64,000 bases of DNA from Escallonia rubra (GCA_033065855.1 JAVXUO010000644.1:558001-622000), one strand, 5' to 3'. Positions 46,889-59,724 are shown, counted from the first letter of the stretch. Translations and numbers: made by a program. Notes: generated from the sequence alone by a model not told the origin.

Positions 46889-49751
46889 TCCGAAAAAAGA
46901 ATATTACGAGCAAATTAGAAGCTCCAGCTCTAATGTATAGTAGACCTTCCCGCGTCCTTTTTTGCTTTGATAACCCATCGACTAGCTTTGGCTAGCCAAG
47001 CCTTTATACATGGGATTTGGATCCCTTGTTGTAACCCATGATGGTTACAACAGGGGTGTTGTACCCATTTCTGTGAGAGAGGGGGGAGAGAGAGAGGGGG
47101 CTGTAACCATGGTTACTCTCTCTCTCTTCCCCCTCTCTCTCTCTCTCTCCCCCCTCTCTCACAGAAATGGATACAAGATCCCAATCCTTACACATGACAT
47201 TTAGGACTCCCTCCTCCAACTTATCTTCTGGCACAAGTCATGCCTCACAATTTGGTAATGACTGTTACAACCCCCAAAGAGATGTTTACAATAAATTCTC
47301 TACATTGTATTTGTGCACAAGATCTTAGAATTTTTCCAGAAAGAAGAATTGGTTTCTGCTTAAATCTTAATCAGTTTTCAAAATCTGATTTAATCAGAAT
47401 CAGTTTGTTGTTTGGCAAAAATAGTTATAAATTAGATTAAATTTATAAAAAATGTTTGCATAAAAAGTACTTAAATCAATTTCACTATAACAAAATGACC
47501 ATAGAGGGCATTCAATAAACAATTTTTATAATATCCATGCAACGTTAACATAACTTTTATTCGTAAATAATTATAATGTCCAAATAAATTATGAAAATAA
47601 CTATTTTCACGTCCTACAAAAGTTGTTACTTTTTATTTTAAATTAAAAAACATAAACAATCTCACGTTATTGCTTATAGTACGATAACATCCCAAAATTA
47701 CAAATAAAGTTTATCTTGCGCAAAATAAAAAAAAAAATTATCTAGCAGAAATTGCATCACAGATAGCATCACGAACATTAGTATTGAAAAAAAAGGTTAG
47801 CAGAGAAGAGATAAACTCCAGCAATTATCTAATTAATTAAGGGGTATGAGAGGTCTTTTTGTAAAAAATATAGGGATATGATGGTAAATTACATGGTCAA
47901 ACCTGATTATGGAAAAAGTGATTATTTCATAATCCTCACTTTTGAGGATTATGGATTAAATCAGTTTTTAGCTTTTGGAGATGGATTAAATCTGTTAATC
48001 TCTTTTGCCAAACACCCACAAACCTGATTTAATCTAGATTAAATCAGATTTGACCAAAATTTAATCAATCCCAAACACCCTCTAGTATAAGGGGTAAGAT
48101 TTAATTTCGAAATATATAGATGTGTATGAAAATAGAAATTGGGTTAACCAATAATCCCTCAAATTACAGTTGCGTTTTCAAAGTGGTCCCTAGATTACAA
48201 ATGTTGCCACATTAGTCTCCACACTTTGCTCCATCTATAAATTAGTCCATCTGTTCATATTTTTCATCCAAAAAGGGCATGTGTCCGTCCGTCGCATGGG
48301 TACATTAAAGTGGGCATTTATGTCACAGCATAAAAAACCTATTACAAAGCCCTTTGGAAACCCCCTAATTTGACCCTGATTTCTAAATTAGGGTTTGAAA
48401 TCCTAATTAAATCCTAATTTTCAAGTTAGAGCTTGAAAACCTAATTCCATATCTCGGCAAATGTTATTGTCGCCACTGCTACCACAACGCCTCTACCGCC
48501 ACCACCATACCAAAAACCTATTATCGCCCGCCCTCCTCCCAGCCCGATCCTCGCCTCACTTTCTCTCCTCCACCACCATCATCTCCCCCTCCCTCTTCGT
48601 GGATCCCCTTCCCCCTCCCCCATCCCCTTCACCATTCTCTTCCCGTCGATCTAGGCCCTACAGGGACCCATCAACCACCCGCTTCTCATGCAATTGCTTA
48701 AGGAAGTAGATGAAGAAGGAAGCTACTTGTGGTATTTTGACAGTGGCTGGGCAGTGAATGGAAGGTGGAGGGTGGAGCGATCGAGGGCTGTGCTGTGGTG
48801 GTTTGGTCTGTGTTGGTGTTAGGGATGGAAGCTCCGACGCTGGCTGGGCAGGGGGCTGGGCTAGGCAGAACGGTAGTAGTTGTGTATTGGCGGCGGCGAC
48901 GATGAGGTGTGAGGGAGAATAGAGAGAGAGAACTTTGCAATTGGTTCTTTTGTGCTGTTTTGGACGGAAATGCTTCTTCAAATGTGCCCACGTTTCAGGC
49001 ACATGACCAACCACCTACCTAGATGGAAGACTCACCACAACGTAGTGCATTGTAATGCAATTAAATTGAGTTTGAGGATTGAACAGTAATGACCACCTTA
49101 AGATTCATAAAAAAAATGCTTCGCACATGAGTGGCTTGCTAGTCATTCATTCTAATCGTCTGCGAACAGAGTGGATGTACACTCTGAAATAGTGGCTCAC
49201 GTTTGTGGAGCGTGCAAAAATATGCGCGTGGCTCGAACCAGTACACTGAATCTGCAAGATAACAGAAAAGTGAAGGAACGGTTTCTCCAACTTACACCGA
49301 CGCTGAATAGCTACAGTGAACATCAATAGCTCATGTCATGTTGAGCCAATAGTAACTCGCAAGCAAGCAAGCAAGCAAATTCTTTCAAGCACTCTCCTGT
49401 TTACTAATAACTCACCCTTGTACTACTATCACTTAAGCACAAACATGCAACTATGCATTGTGCCATGGATGAATGGTTGTGCCATGAACAGATTGTGAGT
49501 GCATCAATCAAGTTTTTGCCAGAAGCAAAAGATTAGGATTCCTACCGTATTAAGTCACCATTGATCTCATTAACATGCATGGTAACGCATTGACATAACA
49601 AACAGAAATCAGGTTGACTAGATAGTGACAGCTATGCACAAATTTTCATAGAAACATTTCTGTGGCACCAGTACTGTGGGAGGATATCCATATGCAACTC
49701 CTCCATGAAACATACGTAACGATTGAGATACTCTTTTATTTGCAGTCGCCT
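46889..49751. other. Intergenic, no gene recognised
   Basis: Contains the hairpin at 47008-47206. A MITE-like stretch (47340-48090) has aatctgatttaatc motifs at both sides but no clear duplication. A C/T-rich patch at 48460-48660 gives only low-complexity ORFs. I see no host gene. Confidence 0.45.
47008..47206. repeat. Long imperfect hairpin with (GA)n/(TC)n stem
   Basis: The left arm tgggatttggatcccttgt..acccatttctgtgagagaggg is inverted on the right as ccctctctcacagaaatgga..acaagatcccaatcc. The arms enclose gtaaccatggttac, itself a palindrome. The whole is about 200 bp and could fold into one stem. It may be a MITE or a hairpin RNA source. Confidence 0.7.
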
Positions 49752-50903
49752 TCACAGAATGGGGCAAAACGGAAACAACTTCTTCTTATTACTTTTATTC
49801 TCTTCCTCTTTCACTTCAGGTTCCTCCTCTTTCACTTCAGGTTCCTCAATGGGTACTGGTGGAGGCAAGGGCCATTTTGCTGGCGGTGCTTTGGGGACGT
49901 AAAGGCCAGGCTTCTTCGGTCTCTCAGTTGTTGATTCAGTGATCCCTGTCAAACAATTTGTCAATTGAATGAAGAAAACTCACACACGCACAGTTTATTG
50001 ACTGATTGATCTGTAACTTAACTGCGTACATGCATGTGCTCCTCTCTTTCCGATCTCTCTCTCTCCAGACTCAAATCTCACTTGGTCTCCATTACTCTCT
50101 GTTTCTAAACCACATACACACAAAGTCACGCACACTTCTATTCTACTCAATGTCTCTTTACACACACATACACGCGCGCACACACTTCTCATTGGTTACA
50201 TCTGCTTAAATCTTCCAGCAGCAAATCTACTTCTTAATTAATCAACGTACCAAACGGATATAACACACAAACACAAACATATTTAGATTCAAACGAAGAT
50301 ATATATATATGTAAGTGTTATAGCTATAATTTCTCAAATAAGACTAGAAATCCACATTCAAGGAGGAGATCGAGGAGAAAATTGAAGAACAGGAACTGGC
50401 GAGATGCACATTCAAAAAACATTTAACACACACACACGCACTAACAATTGAACTACATGTTATTATCTCTCGAACTTTCAACTTTCTCATCTCCGTTCAC
50501 AAATCTCAATCTCCTTTCTACGTCACACACACACTCACATATATCCTACACTATCATGATCTCTCACTCTCTCTCTCTCTCTCTCTCAAATTTCACAAAA
50601 CACAGAAATCCACGCACATGCTACCTCTCTCTAGCTATATACACACAATTACACAAATATGTATACATCTAACCTTAGAAGCCTTAACTTCTCGAAAATA
50701 ACAAGAAGAAGAAGAATAAGAAATTAAAAGAAGGAGAGAATTGAAGATTCACTTGGCGTAACGGTCGTAGCGTGACACTCATAAGGATTGACAAGTCTCT
50801 GATTTATCTCCATGTCAGGCTTTAGCAGCAGCACATTCGAAGAACCAGGGGGGGCAGTGGCTGATTCAAGTGAGGGAGTTGGAGGGAGAGGGAGGGAAGT
50901 CAT
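49752..50903 (-). CDS. Small proline/glutamate-rich protein, unknown (about 114 aa)
   Basis: Two exons: 50903-50753 and 49945-49752, joined as VTP-R-ITES over an 807-bp GT-AG intron (donor gtgaat, acceptor gacag). If the first ATG (50930) were used the protein would be 123 residues, but the TATA box at 50939-50948 places transcription start near 50910, so Met at 50901-50903 is the likelier start. The protein has SLPLPPTPSLESATAPPGSS, then KKPGLYVPKAPPAKWPLPPP, then two acidic repeats EPEVKEE, a lysine-rich patch NKSNKKK and the end FPFCPIL. No known domain recognised. Splice frame, promoter spacing and a single open protein favour a real host gene; low complexity argues for caution. Confidence 0.5.
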
Positions 50904-50938
50904 GTTTGAATGACTTTTGAGGGAAGTCATCTTTAGAC

Positions 50939-50948
50939 TTTATATATA
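50939..50948 (-). promoter_or_regulatory. Probable TATA box of the small proline-rich gene
   Basis: The minus-strand tatatataaag lies about 40 bp before the preferred ATG at 50903 and only 9 bp before the upstream ATG at 50930, which therefore probably is not transcribed. Confidence 0.5.
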
Positions 50949-50949
50949 G

Positions 50950-52187
50950 GGCCATCGAGGCTTATGCCAGGCGCGGTAAAAGTAAGCTAAATTATAAATA
51001 ACCCTCTAAGATTTATAATCTGTAGCAAATAAGACCATAATATTTTTAGTTTGGCATTTAAAACTCTGACATTTTTTATTTAAATCATTCGTACTCAAAA
51101 TAGTATAACCGTTTTAAATCAAGTGAATGTCCCGTCTATCCGTGATACCCACGTGGCCCTCTAAGAGGGGTGTTTAAGCAAGGCAACAAACGAAAACAAA
51201 AAAGCAGCACTAATCTGCATCAATTTCTAAGGGACTTCAAACACAGTCTTTTCCACATAAGTAAGTAACTTTGTGAAATACCTTTTCTACCATTATCAAT
51301 TTATAATGGGAGAAGTTTAAGTATAGAATGCGTGGACGAAACTGGAAGTCAAAAAGCTAAAGCAAAGGGTACAAGCGAAAGGGTAAAACAGGAATGCCGA
51401 GTATAATTCACCAATCGTCAGTCTAAAAGTTTAATCGTATTATCTTTCCGAACTAGTAAAACATCAGATATTCACCAATCAAGTACTCCGTAATTAAAGT
51501 GGCTACCGGATCTTATTCTACCGAATAAAAACATCTTGTATGTTGTGTCAAATTTACTGCTTTAGGTGGTTAGTGATATGTTCTTCTTGTGTTGGTATGA
51601 TTTGTTGGAGGTATACCACTGGGAAGAAAGCTCATTGATAAAAAAAGATGAAGAGTGGAAAAAAGAAAGAGTAGCAAAAAACATGTTAAAATTTTGAAGA
51701 ATGATAAAAAAGTGAGTAATAAAAATTAGGGTAAATTTGCATTGAACCCCCTGAGGTTTACACTCACTTCTCATATAAGATCCTGAGATTTCAATTTAAA
51801 CAACTGTTCCCAACCTATTCTGGTCGCACCCAAAAGCCCACTGTGGTCTCATTTTGCATGACACGTCCGCACAAGTAACAGTCAACATTCAACGCTCACA
51901 ACCGGTCAAAGCGTGCACGCTCAAGTCACGTGCACTTCTTACTTCTTCTACGTGACTTCGTCACCAAGAAACTCATCCTTGCGCGACTGCTCATCACGCT
52001 CCGACCATCGCACATTGCCCGTCACCTGTCGGCGCACCTTGGCGCTTGTCGAAGGAAGTCGGCCTTGCCCTCCCCCTTGGGATCGACCTCGGCCTTGGTC
52101 TCCCCCTTGGGGTCAGCCTCAGCCTCCCCTTGGGGGTTGGCCTTTGGCTTCCATACTTAACATTTTCACTTCTTTTCAAGGGACCAT
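50950..52187. other. Intergenic, becoming GC-rich; no gene recognised
   Basis: AT-rich to about 51900, then GC-rich. The long plus-strand frame 51913-52743 is translated simple repeat and is not called as a gene. Confidence 0.4.
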
Positions 52188-52385
52188 ACATCACTCCGCG
52201 ACCCCGTCGCCCGGACATCACTCCGCGACCCCGTCGCCCGGACATCACTCCGCGACCCCGTCGCCCGGACCTCACTCCGTGACCCCGATCACCCGGACCT
52301 CACTCCGCGACCACGTCGCTCGGACGTCACTCCGAGACCCCGTCGCCCGAACGTCACTCCGCGACCCCGGTCGCCAGTTGTCTGG
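52188..52385 (+). repeat. 27-bp tandem array, about seven copies
   Basis: Unit tcactccgcgacc plus ccgtcgcccggaca, period 27 bp (copies at 52191, 52218, 52245, 52272 and on), diverging to the right. The period equals nine codons, so it reads as an open HSATPSPG-type repeat without being evidence of a protein. Confidence 0.9.
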
Positions 52386-52489
52386 ACGTCACCCGCGCGC
52401 CAACTCCGCGACGCTCATCGTCCATCGCTCGGACGTCGTCTCCGCGACCCCCGTCGCTGGCGTCCGGGTGTCGCACTCCAACACTCAGC

Positions 52490-52800
52490 CGTGCCCGTGC
52501 ACCGCGCCGCTGATACAGCCGTGCCTCCCTACTCTCTGTCACACTACCGTGCCCCCGGCACCATACGCACTATGTCGCGTCCATGCCTTACCATTCACAC
52601 AAACGTGCCCCATGCACCTTACTCACTCCGCCGCGTCCGTGCGCTGCGCCACTGATACAGCCGTGCCCCCAGTCTCTCTATCACACTATCGTGCTCCCGG
52701 CACCATATGCACTCCGTCGCGCGCACATGCTACGCGCCACTAACACAGATGTGCCCCCGACACCATACTCACTTCATTGCGCCCATGCGCCACAATCATG
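52490..52800 (+). repeat. Degenerate GC-rich tandem repeat, about 140-bp period
   Basis: Words such as tgatacagccgtgcc (52511 and 52653) and cccggcaccata (52554, 52696, 52757 region) recur, with cactccgtcgcg variants in between. Confidence 0.65.
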
Positions 52801-52879
52801 TTACATGCCCTCTGGGCATCACACTCATTCACCACACCATGCGCACATTGCCTTGGTCATGGAACATACTTCGACCCAT

Positions 52880-53650
52880 TCTCCGGAATGTACAACATCC
52901 TGCGGGCATAGACGACTCCTCCGGGATACTATCTCCGCCAGAGAGCTCTTCAACTCCCCTTCCGCCAGGTAGACGGCTCTTCTGGGATGCTACCTCGGCT
53001 TGTCGGGTAGACGGCTCATTCGGGATGCTACATTTGACGCGCTCTGAGTGCTCCGACACAAGGACTCACCCGCGGGGATAGGCGACTCCTCCGGGACACT
53101 ATATCCGCCAGGGAGCTCTTCAACTCCCCTTCTGCCAGGTAGACGGCTCCTCCGGGATGCTACCTTGACGCGCTCCGAGTGCTCCGACACAAGGACTCAC
53201 CCGCGGGAATATGCGACTCCTCCAGGACACTATCTCTGCCAGGGAACTCTTTAACTCCCCTTCTGCCAGGTAGACGGCTCCTCCGGGATGCTACCTTGAC
53301 GTGCTCCGAGTGCTCCGACACAAGGACTCACCCGCGGGGATAGGCGACTCCTCTGGGACACTATCTCCATCAGTGAGCTTCAACTCCCATTCTGCCAGGT
53401 AGACGGCTCCTTCGGGATGCTACCTTTGACACGCTCCGAGTGCTCCGGCACAAGGACTCACCCGCGGGGATAGACGACTCCTCCGGGACACTATCTCTGC
53501 CAGGGAGCTCTTCAAATCCCCTTCCGCCAAGTAGACGGCTCCTCCGGGATGCTACCTCAGCCAGTCGGGTAGACAGCTCCTCCGGGATGCTACCTTGACA
53601 CGCTCTGAGTGCTCCGGCACAAGGACTCACCCGCGGGGATAGGCGACTCT
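52880..53650 (+). repeat. 130-bp tandem array, about five and a half copies
   Basis: aggactcacccgcgg starts at 53061, 53192, 53323, 53453 and 53622, giving steps of 131, 131, 130 and 169. Each unit holds the submotif agacggctcctccgggatgc once or twice; the 169-bp unit and the first unit have an additional copy of that submotif with cgggtagac. Strongly GC-rich against an AT-rich background. Confidence 0.92.
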
Positions 53651-54589
53651 GACAATAGAGATGGGCGAGGCAATCTTAGAGATAACAATAGAGTAGATTA
53701 GATAGGGGTTTGATAGATTCATACCTAGCCCAGTAGCTCAAATCTGCAACTCCAGCTCTAAACCGCCATTGAGGCCGGGGATAGGAATTCCATCCCCCGA
53801 TCCCATGGACTATATAAGAAACCTAATCCCACCCTAACCTATCGGGCTATGTTGTCGATATAAGACATAAGCTATTGTTTTAAATTTTAAGCGTTACACA
53901 AAAGAAGGAAAAAATCGAGAGAGAGAGAGAGAGAGAGATGGTTTAAACTCTAAAAAGCATATTCCATGCATATAAATAAAAACTTATATTAAGTGTTCAA
54001 AATAAGTAAAATGTAAGCAATATGCAAAGAAGGCTCAAGGCCCACACTCCCACAATAATTATCGTTGTGGATGATCATGGTGCAGCGGTAGTATGGCTTG
54101 AATCGACGGTAGTCAATGATTGGCATCGTGGATGGTGGCTGGAACAGTGGTGTGGTTTGGTTGATGTTGGAGGAGATAAATATGAAGAAGAGAAGGTCAG
54201 GTAGAGGTAGTGCGGCGAGAGTCTAGAATTATGTGAAGAAGAGAAGAGCAGGGTGGTGTTTTGGTTTGGATTAGTTCATTGGATGGTGAATGAGTGGATG
54301 TGGTGAGGTGGAGGTGGTGCAATGCAAAGAAGAAAAGAAATAAGTGTGACGCACACACAGAAATGGTGTGGCTAGGGCTTTTGGTCTACATTTGTATGAA
54401 CAAGATGAACGGATGAGATTGCATCTTATATTCTGACTCAGAAGTATAACTACTAAATAAAATGTATGCGAGGTGGTTACGGGGCAACAGGTCGAGTCGA
54501 ATTTGATGCGGTATTTAAATTTAACTTAATAAAAACTTGGCCCGTCCTATACCTATAACCCAGTCAAAATAAAACAAATTCACTCTTAT
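53651..54589. other. Intergenic, no gene recognised
   Basis: AT-rich with a (GA)n microsatellite at 53919-53938 and a palindromic ggggataggaattccatccccc at about 53778. It ends at the truncation point of the Ty3/gypsy element. Confidence 0.45.
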
Positions 54590-54599
54590 AGGATCGGGA

Positions 54600-57500
54600 C
54601 TGGTGTATGTGATACTGGAGCAAACTTCTGACACTTGTCACACCTTCGTGTGAATTTGATGGTGTCTTTCTGCATCGTGGGCCAATAATATCCTTGCCTT
54701 AAGATCTTCTGAGCCAGAGTTCTTCCTCCTAGATGTTGACCGCATATCCCTTCATGTACTTCTTCTATTGCGTATAAGGATTCTGATGGGCGTAAACATC
54801 TGAGATAAGGAAGGCTGAAGGATTTTTTCTACAACACTCCTTCCACCAATGCATAACTAGTAGCTTTGACATGAAGATTTTGTGCCTCATGTCTTCCACT
54901 GGGTAATTCTCCTGTAGATAGATACTTGATGATCGGGTCCATCCAACACGTCTCTTGGTCTACCACTCCAATCTCAACTTGAGAACTAATACTACGCTCC
55001 TTGAAGAATTCAAGGTAGACCGAGCATCGAACCTCCGTGATCTCGGCGGATGCGAGTCTTGACAACATATCTGCTTGTGTGTTTTGATCGCGGGGAATCT
55101 AACAAATGGTGAAGTTTTTGAACTCTGACGCCAATGTCTTGACTAGCTGGAGGCACTGAACCATTCGTTCATCTCTGGCTTCGTAATCTCCTAAAACATG
55201 GTTGACCACCAATTGGGAACCACTGTGAACTGATAGTGAATTTACCTTCAAAATGTGTGCTAGCCTTATTCCCGCGAGGAGAGCCTCATATTCTGCTTCA
55301 TTGTTTGAGGCCTGAAACCCAAACCAGAGTACATACTCAATAACAAAACCTTTTTGGTTGATGAGGATGATTCCTGTGCCACTACTACCAACGGCTGAGG
55401 AGCCGTCCACATAAAGATTCCAAGGATCTTGGGCTTCGAAAATCACCAGATGAGGGGGGGTCTTCAGGTAAAGTACATTCGACAATAAAATCCGCTAAGG
55501 CTTGAGCCTTGATCGTAGTGCGCGGCTTGTACTGGATGTCAAATTCCCTTAATTCCACCGACCGATTCACTAGTCTTCCTGATGCCTCAGGGCTCAATAA
55601 AACTTTTCTGAGTGGTTGATCCGTTAAAACCACAATCGTATGAGACTGAAAATATGGTCGAAGATGCCTTGCCAATGTGATGAAGGCTAGCATTATCTTG
55701 TCAATCTTTGGATATCTCGTCTCTACATTTTGAAAGATTTTGTTGACACAGTAGATTAACCTTTGGACCCCATTCTCATCTCTGACCAGAACGGCGCTGA
55801 TCGCAACTTCACTAACCGAAAGGTACAAAAACAAGTCTTCTCCCGGAAGTGGCTTGGAAAGTAGTGGGGGAGAACTCAAGTATGTCTTAAGTTCTTTGAA
55901 TGACTTCTGACAATCTTATGTCCAAGCAAAGTATTTTGCTTTTCTGATGGCTTTAAAGAAGGGTAAACATCGTTCGGCTGAACGAGCCATGGACATTCCC
56001 AAGGCTGCAACCCGACCTGTTAACTCTTGAACTTGCTTAATAGTTTTTGGGGATATCATGGCTTGGATGGTATTTTTGTCTTATCTAGGTTTGCCTCGAT
56101 TCCATGTTGAGAGACCATGAAGCCTAAAAACTTCCCCGATGCAACTCTGAAAGCGCACTTGAGAGTGGGTTCAGTTTCATCTTATACTTCCTGAGTATCT
56201 TGAAAATTTATTTCAAGTCTTTGACATGGAATTCAGCCTTGATACTCTTGATGAGCATATCGTCAACGTATACTTCCATGTTTTTTCCAATCAAGTCTCA
56301 AAAAATCATGTTCACCAGGCGTTGATAAGTTGCCTCGGCGTTCTTAAGTCCAAAGGGCATTACCTTGTAACAGTATAGCCATCTTTTAGTGATGAACGAA
56401 GTTTTGGAAATCTTGTCCTCATGAATCATGATCTGGTTATAACCAGAATATGCATCCATAAAACTAAGGAGTTCGTGACCCGAAGTAGCGTCAATGATAA
56501 GATCGATCCTCGGGAGGGGATAGCTATCCTTCGGACATGCTTTGTTGGGATATGTATAATCAGTACATATTCGCCACCTGCCGCCTGGTTTTGGAACCAT
56601 GACAACATTGGAGATCCAATCAGGATGGTAGACCTCTTCAATGAAATTGGCAGTTAAGAGTTTGCCCACTTCTTCTTCAATCTTTTCCTGTCTTTTCGGT
56701 GCAAAGGTTTTCTTCTTCTGCTTGGCAGGTTTTTTAGATGGATCAACATTAAGCTTGTGTGTAATGACCTTGGGATCAATCCCATGCATGTCTACTGCTA
56801 TCCATGCGAAGATGTCCGCATAGGTTCGTAATAGGTCGAGCTTAGTGTCTTCCTTAAGATTTGAACCTATCTGAACTGTCTTCTCCTTCTCTCTGGGATA
56901 TAATTCAATGCTAATGAGGTCTTCCACTGGTTCGCTCTTTTGCATCTTTGTATCTTCCCGGAGGTCTTCAATGATGAGTGCTTCCTTATTCTTTGATCGG
57001 CACGAAGTTACATAGCCTGTCGAGCTATAGTCTGATCTTCTTTGACTTCTCCAATCCCCTGTTATGTTGGGAACTTTATCTTGAGGTGGTAGGTCGATAC
57101 CATAGCTTGTAATTGATTAAGTGCAGGTCGTCCAAGTATAGCATTGTATGCAGAGGGGACCTTCACCACCATAAAATCAAGCATCATGTTTGCTTGCATC
57201 GGAGGTGTACCTATCATAACTAGGAGTGTGATAATACCTTCGACTGCGACTGGATGATTGAAGAATCCATATAAAGGTGTGTCCATCTTTTGAAGGCGAT
57301 CTGTAGGGATGTTCATCTTCTTGAATGCATCATAGAACAAAACTTCAACTGAACTCCCATTGTCGATCAGGACACGTTTCACATCAAAATTCTCGGCCTT
57401 GATGGTGATGACTAATGGATCGTCGTGATGAGTCTTCACATATTTTAGATCATTATCAAAAAAAGAGATAACAGGTAAGGGTACAGTCTTCTGTTTCTTA

Positions 57501-59245
57501 CTTGAGGGTTGGCTCGTTATGCACACTTCCCTAGCATATGCTTTTCGAGCTTGTCCTGATGAGCCTCTCTGCAGCGAATCCCCCAGAGATGGTGTTGATT
57601 ATGGATGCATTCTCTTTCCGTTCTTCTCTTTCTTCAGCGGTTGGGGGTGCCTCTTATCGCCCTTCTTTGCGTGCCACATACTTTCTCAACTGGCCACGCT
57701 TAATGAGAGCTTTGATTGCTCGTTTAAGTGATCCGCAATCATCAGTTGCATGGGCATGGTCGTTGTGAAAGTGGCACCACAATTCTCTCTTACTTTTATT
57801 CGCCCGAGATTTCATCTTCTCTGGCCATTTGAGAGCTTTATTGTCTTTGATCTCGTGTAGTATCTGTGATGGTATGGCATTGAGGGGCGTCAAATTCTCC
57901 ATGGAAAATGGGTCTTTGGGATGTCGTTCATCACGTTTGGAGCTCTTCACCTTCTTTCCTCCTCGGGGACTCAAATCCCGCGACTGTTTCCCTTGTTCTT
58001 CCTTGCTTTTTCCCCATCGTCCTCTGTGGGTCTCCAGGTATTCTTCAGCTTGAATGTACTTGTTAGCCTTCTCGAGAACAGATTTCATGTTTCCTGGAGG
58101 GCTTTTGTTGATGGAGAATGTGAACTTAGAGGTGGGTTAGAGGCTTCGAAGGAATGCAGTATACTTCACAGATTCGTCCAGATTATCAACTTCCAAGGTG
58201 ACCGCATTGAATCGTTCGAGATATCAAGCTAAGGACTCGTTCTTCTCTTGCACTATGTTAAGTAGGCTTGTCGAGTTCTTCCTTCGTGAGCGACTACTTA
58301 CAAAGTGCTTCTGAAAAAGGTCTGATAGTTAGGCAAATGAGTATATGAACCTTGGTTGTAGTGACTTAAACCATGAATGTGTAGCCTTTCTTAATGTGGT
58401 AGGGAAGGCTCTGTACATAACAACGTCCGACACCTGGAGGAGTAACATGTTTGTCTCAAATTGGTAAACACGTTCTCTAGGATCTCCAGTTCCCTCATAA
58501 GGATCGCACTGAGGCATTCAGATGTTGGATGGTAACTTGGCCTTCTCTATCGCCTCGAATAATGGATATCCGGACTCTTCCCTTTAGGGAGATTGACTAC
58601 CTTCCAGGAGTTTCGTTCTTGAGAACGATGCTTAGACGTCATCTTTCTATGAAGCGATTTCCAAGGGATTTCAGATCTGGCACCAATCTCGAGAGAGGAG
58701 TTGGTGCTGCCTTCGACTAATGGGTCACGTCGGTAGCATGACCCGCTTCTGGTTGTATGTTCTCCACTATTCTCTTTGGGATCGTATGTCAGATTGGCTC
58801 TTAACTTGTACTTGCGGCTATAGCTTGATCTAGAGATGAGTCAGAGACGAAGGTCACTTGGATATAGGTGATAAATATGGGTGGATGGAGGAGCCACCGC
58901 CATGTCGAGTTTTTGTTGGAGAGTGTTCACAACATCTTTTAGTTCATGGATTTCTCTCGTAAGGTCGGCATGGGGTGTTTTGAACAGCCGGTGGTTGATA
59001 CGATGACGAAGGTCACCTTTCTTCAGAGTCGATGTTGGAGATCTATTTTTTCAAGATCTATCATCTGACTCTGGAGTAGTGGATGTTACAATAACGTAGG
59101 CATCTTCTGTAAAACTAGCATAACAACGTAGAGGTGTCGAACGTTGGTCGTGAGAACGACAGAGTTGACGAGGACTGCTGGATCGTGCACGACGGTTTCG
59201 AGTATGACTAAGTCGAGAGTCGTTGGAAGATGATTGATTGGCCAT
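54600..59245 (-). pseudogene. Tat-type gag-pol polyprotein remnant
   Basis: Frames are broken by many stops but the order is clear. Gag starts near ATG 59245 (MANQSSSND) and includes MPQCDPYEGTGDPRERVYQF (58517-58340) and ELWCHFHNDHAHATDDCGSL (about 57790), a CCHC-like knuckle. The protease has VLIDNGSSVEVLFYDAF (about 57390-57330). Reverse transcriptase has VVMVPKPGGRWRICTDY, MDAYSGYNQI and the YVDD box (about 56265), just after a stop. RNase H follows (LSVSEVAISAVLVRDENGVQ). A second, archaeal-type RNase H has WNLYVDGSSAVGSSGTGI and ASNNEAEYEALLAGIRLA (55400-55240). The integrase zinc finger shows EVHEGICGQHLGGRT and RRCDKCQKFAP (about 54760-54630). It cannot be translated as one protein. 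Confidence 0.92.
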
Positions 59246-59260
59246 GTTCTCTATTGTGGT

Positions 59261-59277
59261 CCCATGGATGGCGCCAA
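59261..59277 (-). other. Primer binding site of the Ty3/gypsy element
   Basis: The minus-strand TTGGCGCCATCCATGGG lies three bases after the LTR. TGGCGCC is the usual start of plant Ty3/gypsy primer sites that use the 3' end of a tRNA. Confidence 0.7.
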
Positions 59278-59279
59278 TC

Positions 59280-59724
59280 TGTTGCAACTAAAAACTGGAT
59301 CGGGAACCACACTAGCAAATAGGCCTGCAAAAGAGAACACAGAGTGACCGCCGGGTGGGGTTCCTGCGGGGGAACGCTCCGATGCTTAAGTCAGAGATGA
59401 CTAACAATGTAAAACTCTAAAAAGCAATAAGAACATAATATGTATGTGTGTGTGTAGTTGTCCATACCTGGGGGGTTAGACCTTTTTATATTGTAGAAGG
59501 AAGAAGAGCCCAGTAGGACTGGGCTGTGAACAGATCCAATCAGGATCGTATTAAGATCCTAGAGGATCACATGTCTATCTCTGATGATTGAGTTAGAATC
59601 CTTTTAGGATTCTATTCAGAGACTGATAAGGCAAATGCCAAATCAGTAATGGCTTGGTGGAAGACTATGTGTCATAGCTGCCACGTGTCATCCACTAATT
59701 GGAGGTGTATTTTTGGCTATATCA
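59280..59724 (-). repeat. 5' LTR of the Ty3/gypsy element (445 bp)
   Basis: On the minus strand it runs from TGATATAGCC (59724) to TTGCAACA (59280), with TG..CA ends and the primer site directly after. No second LTR is present in the window on the other side of the element, so its age cannot be estimated from LTR divergence. Confidence 0.75.

Larger units (their letters stand above)
54590..59724 (-). mobile_element. Ty3/gypsy (Tat-type) LTR retrotransposon, truncated and decayed
   Basis: Read on the minus strand: LTR (59724-59280), primer binding site, gag, aspartic protease, reverse transcriptase, RNase H, a second RNase H, and the zinc-binding start of integrase, which stops near 54590. 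Two RNase H domains are a mark of the plant Tat (Ogre/Retand) lineage. The integrase core, polypurine tract and second LTR are missing, so it is a 3'-truncated copy. Confidence 0.92.

Noticed and set aside
47340-48090. MITE with aatctgatttaatc ends
   Set aside because: Similar motifs occur on both sides and the right side ends like a MITE (cccaaacaccctc), but no left end or target duplication could be fixed.
51913-52743. 276-codon open frame
   Set aside because: It runs through 27-bp (nine-codon) tandem repeats and other GC-rich repeats, with no domain; openness is a by-product of composition and period.
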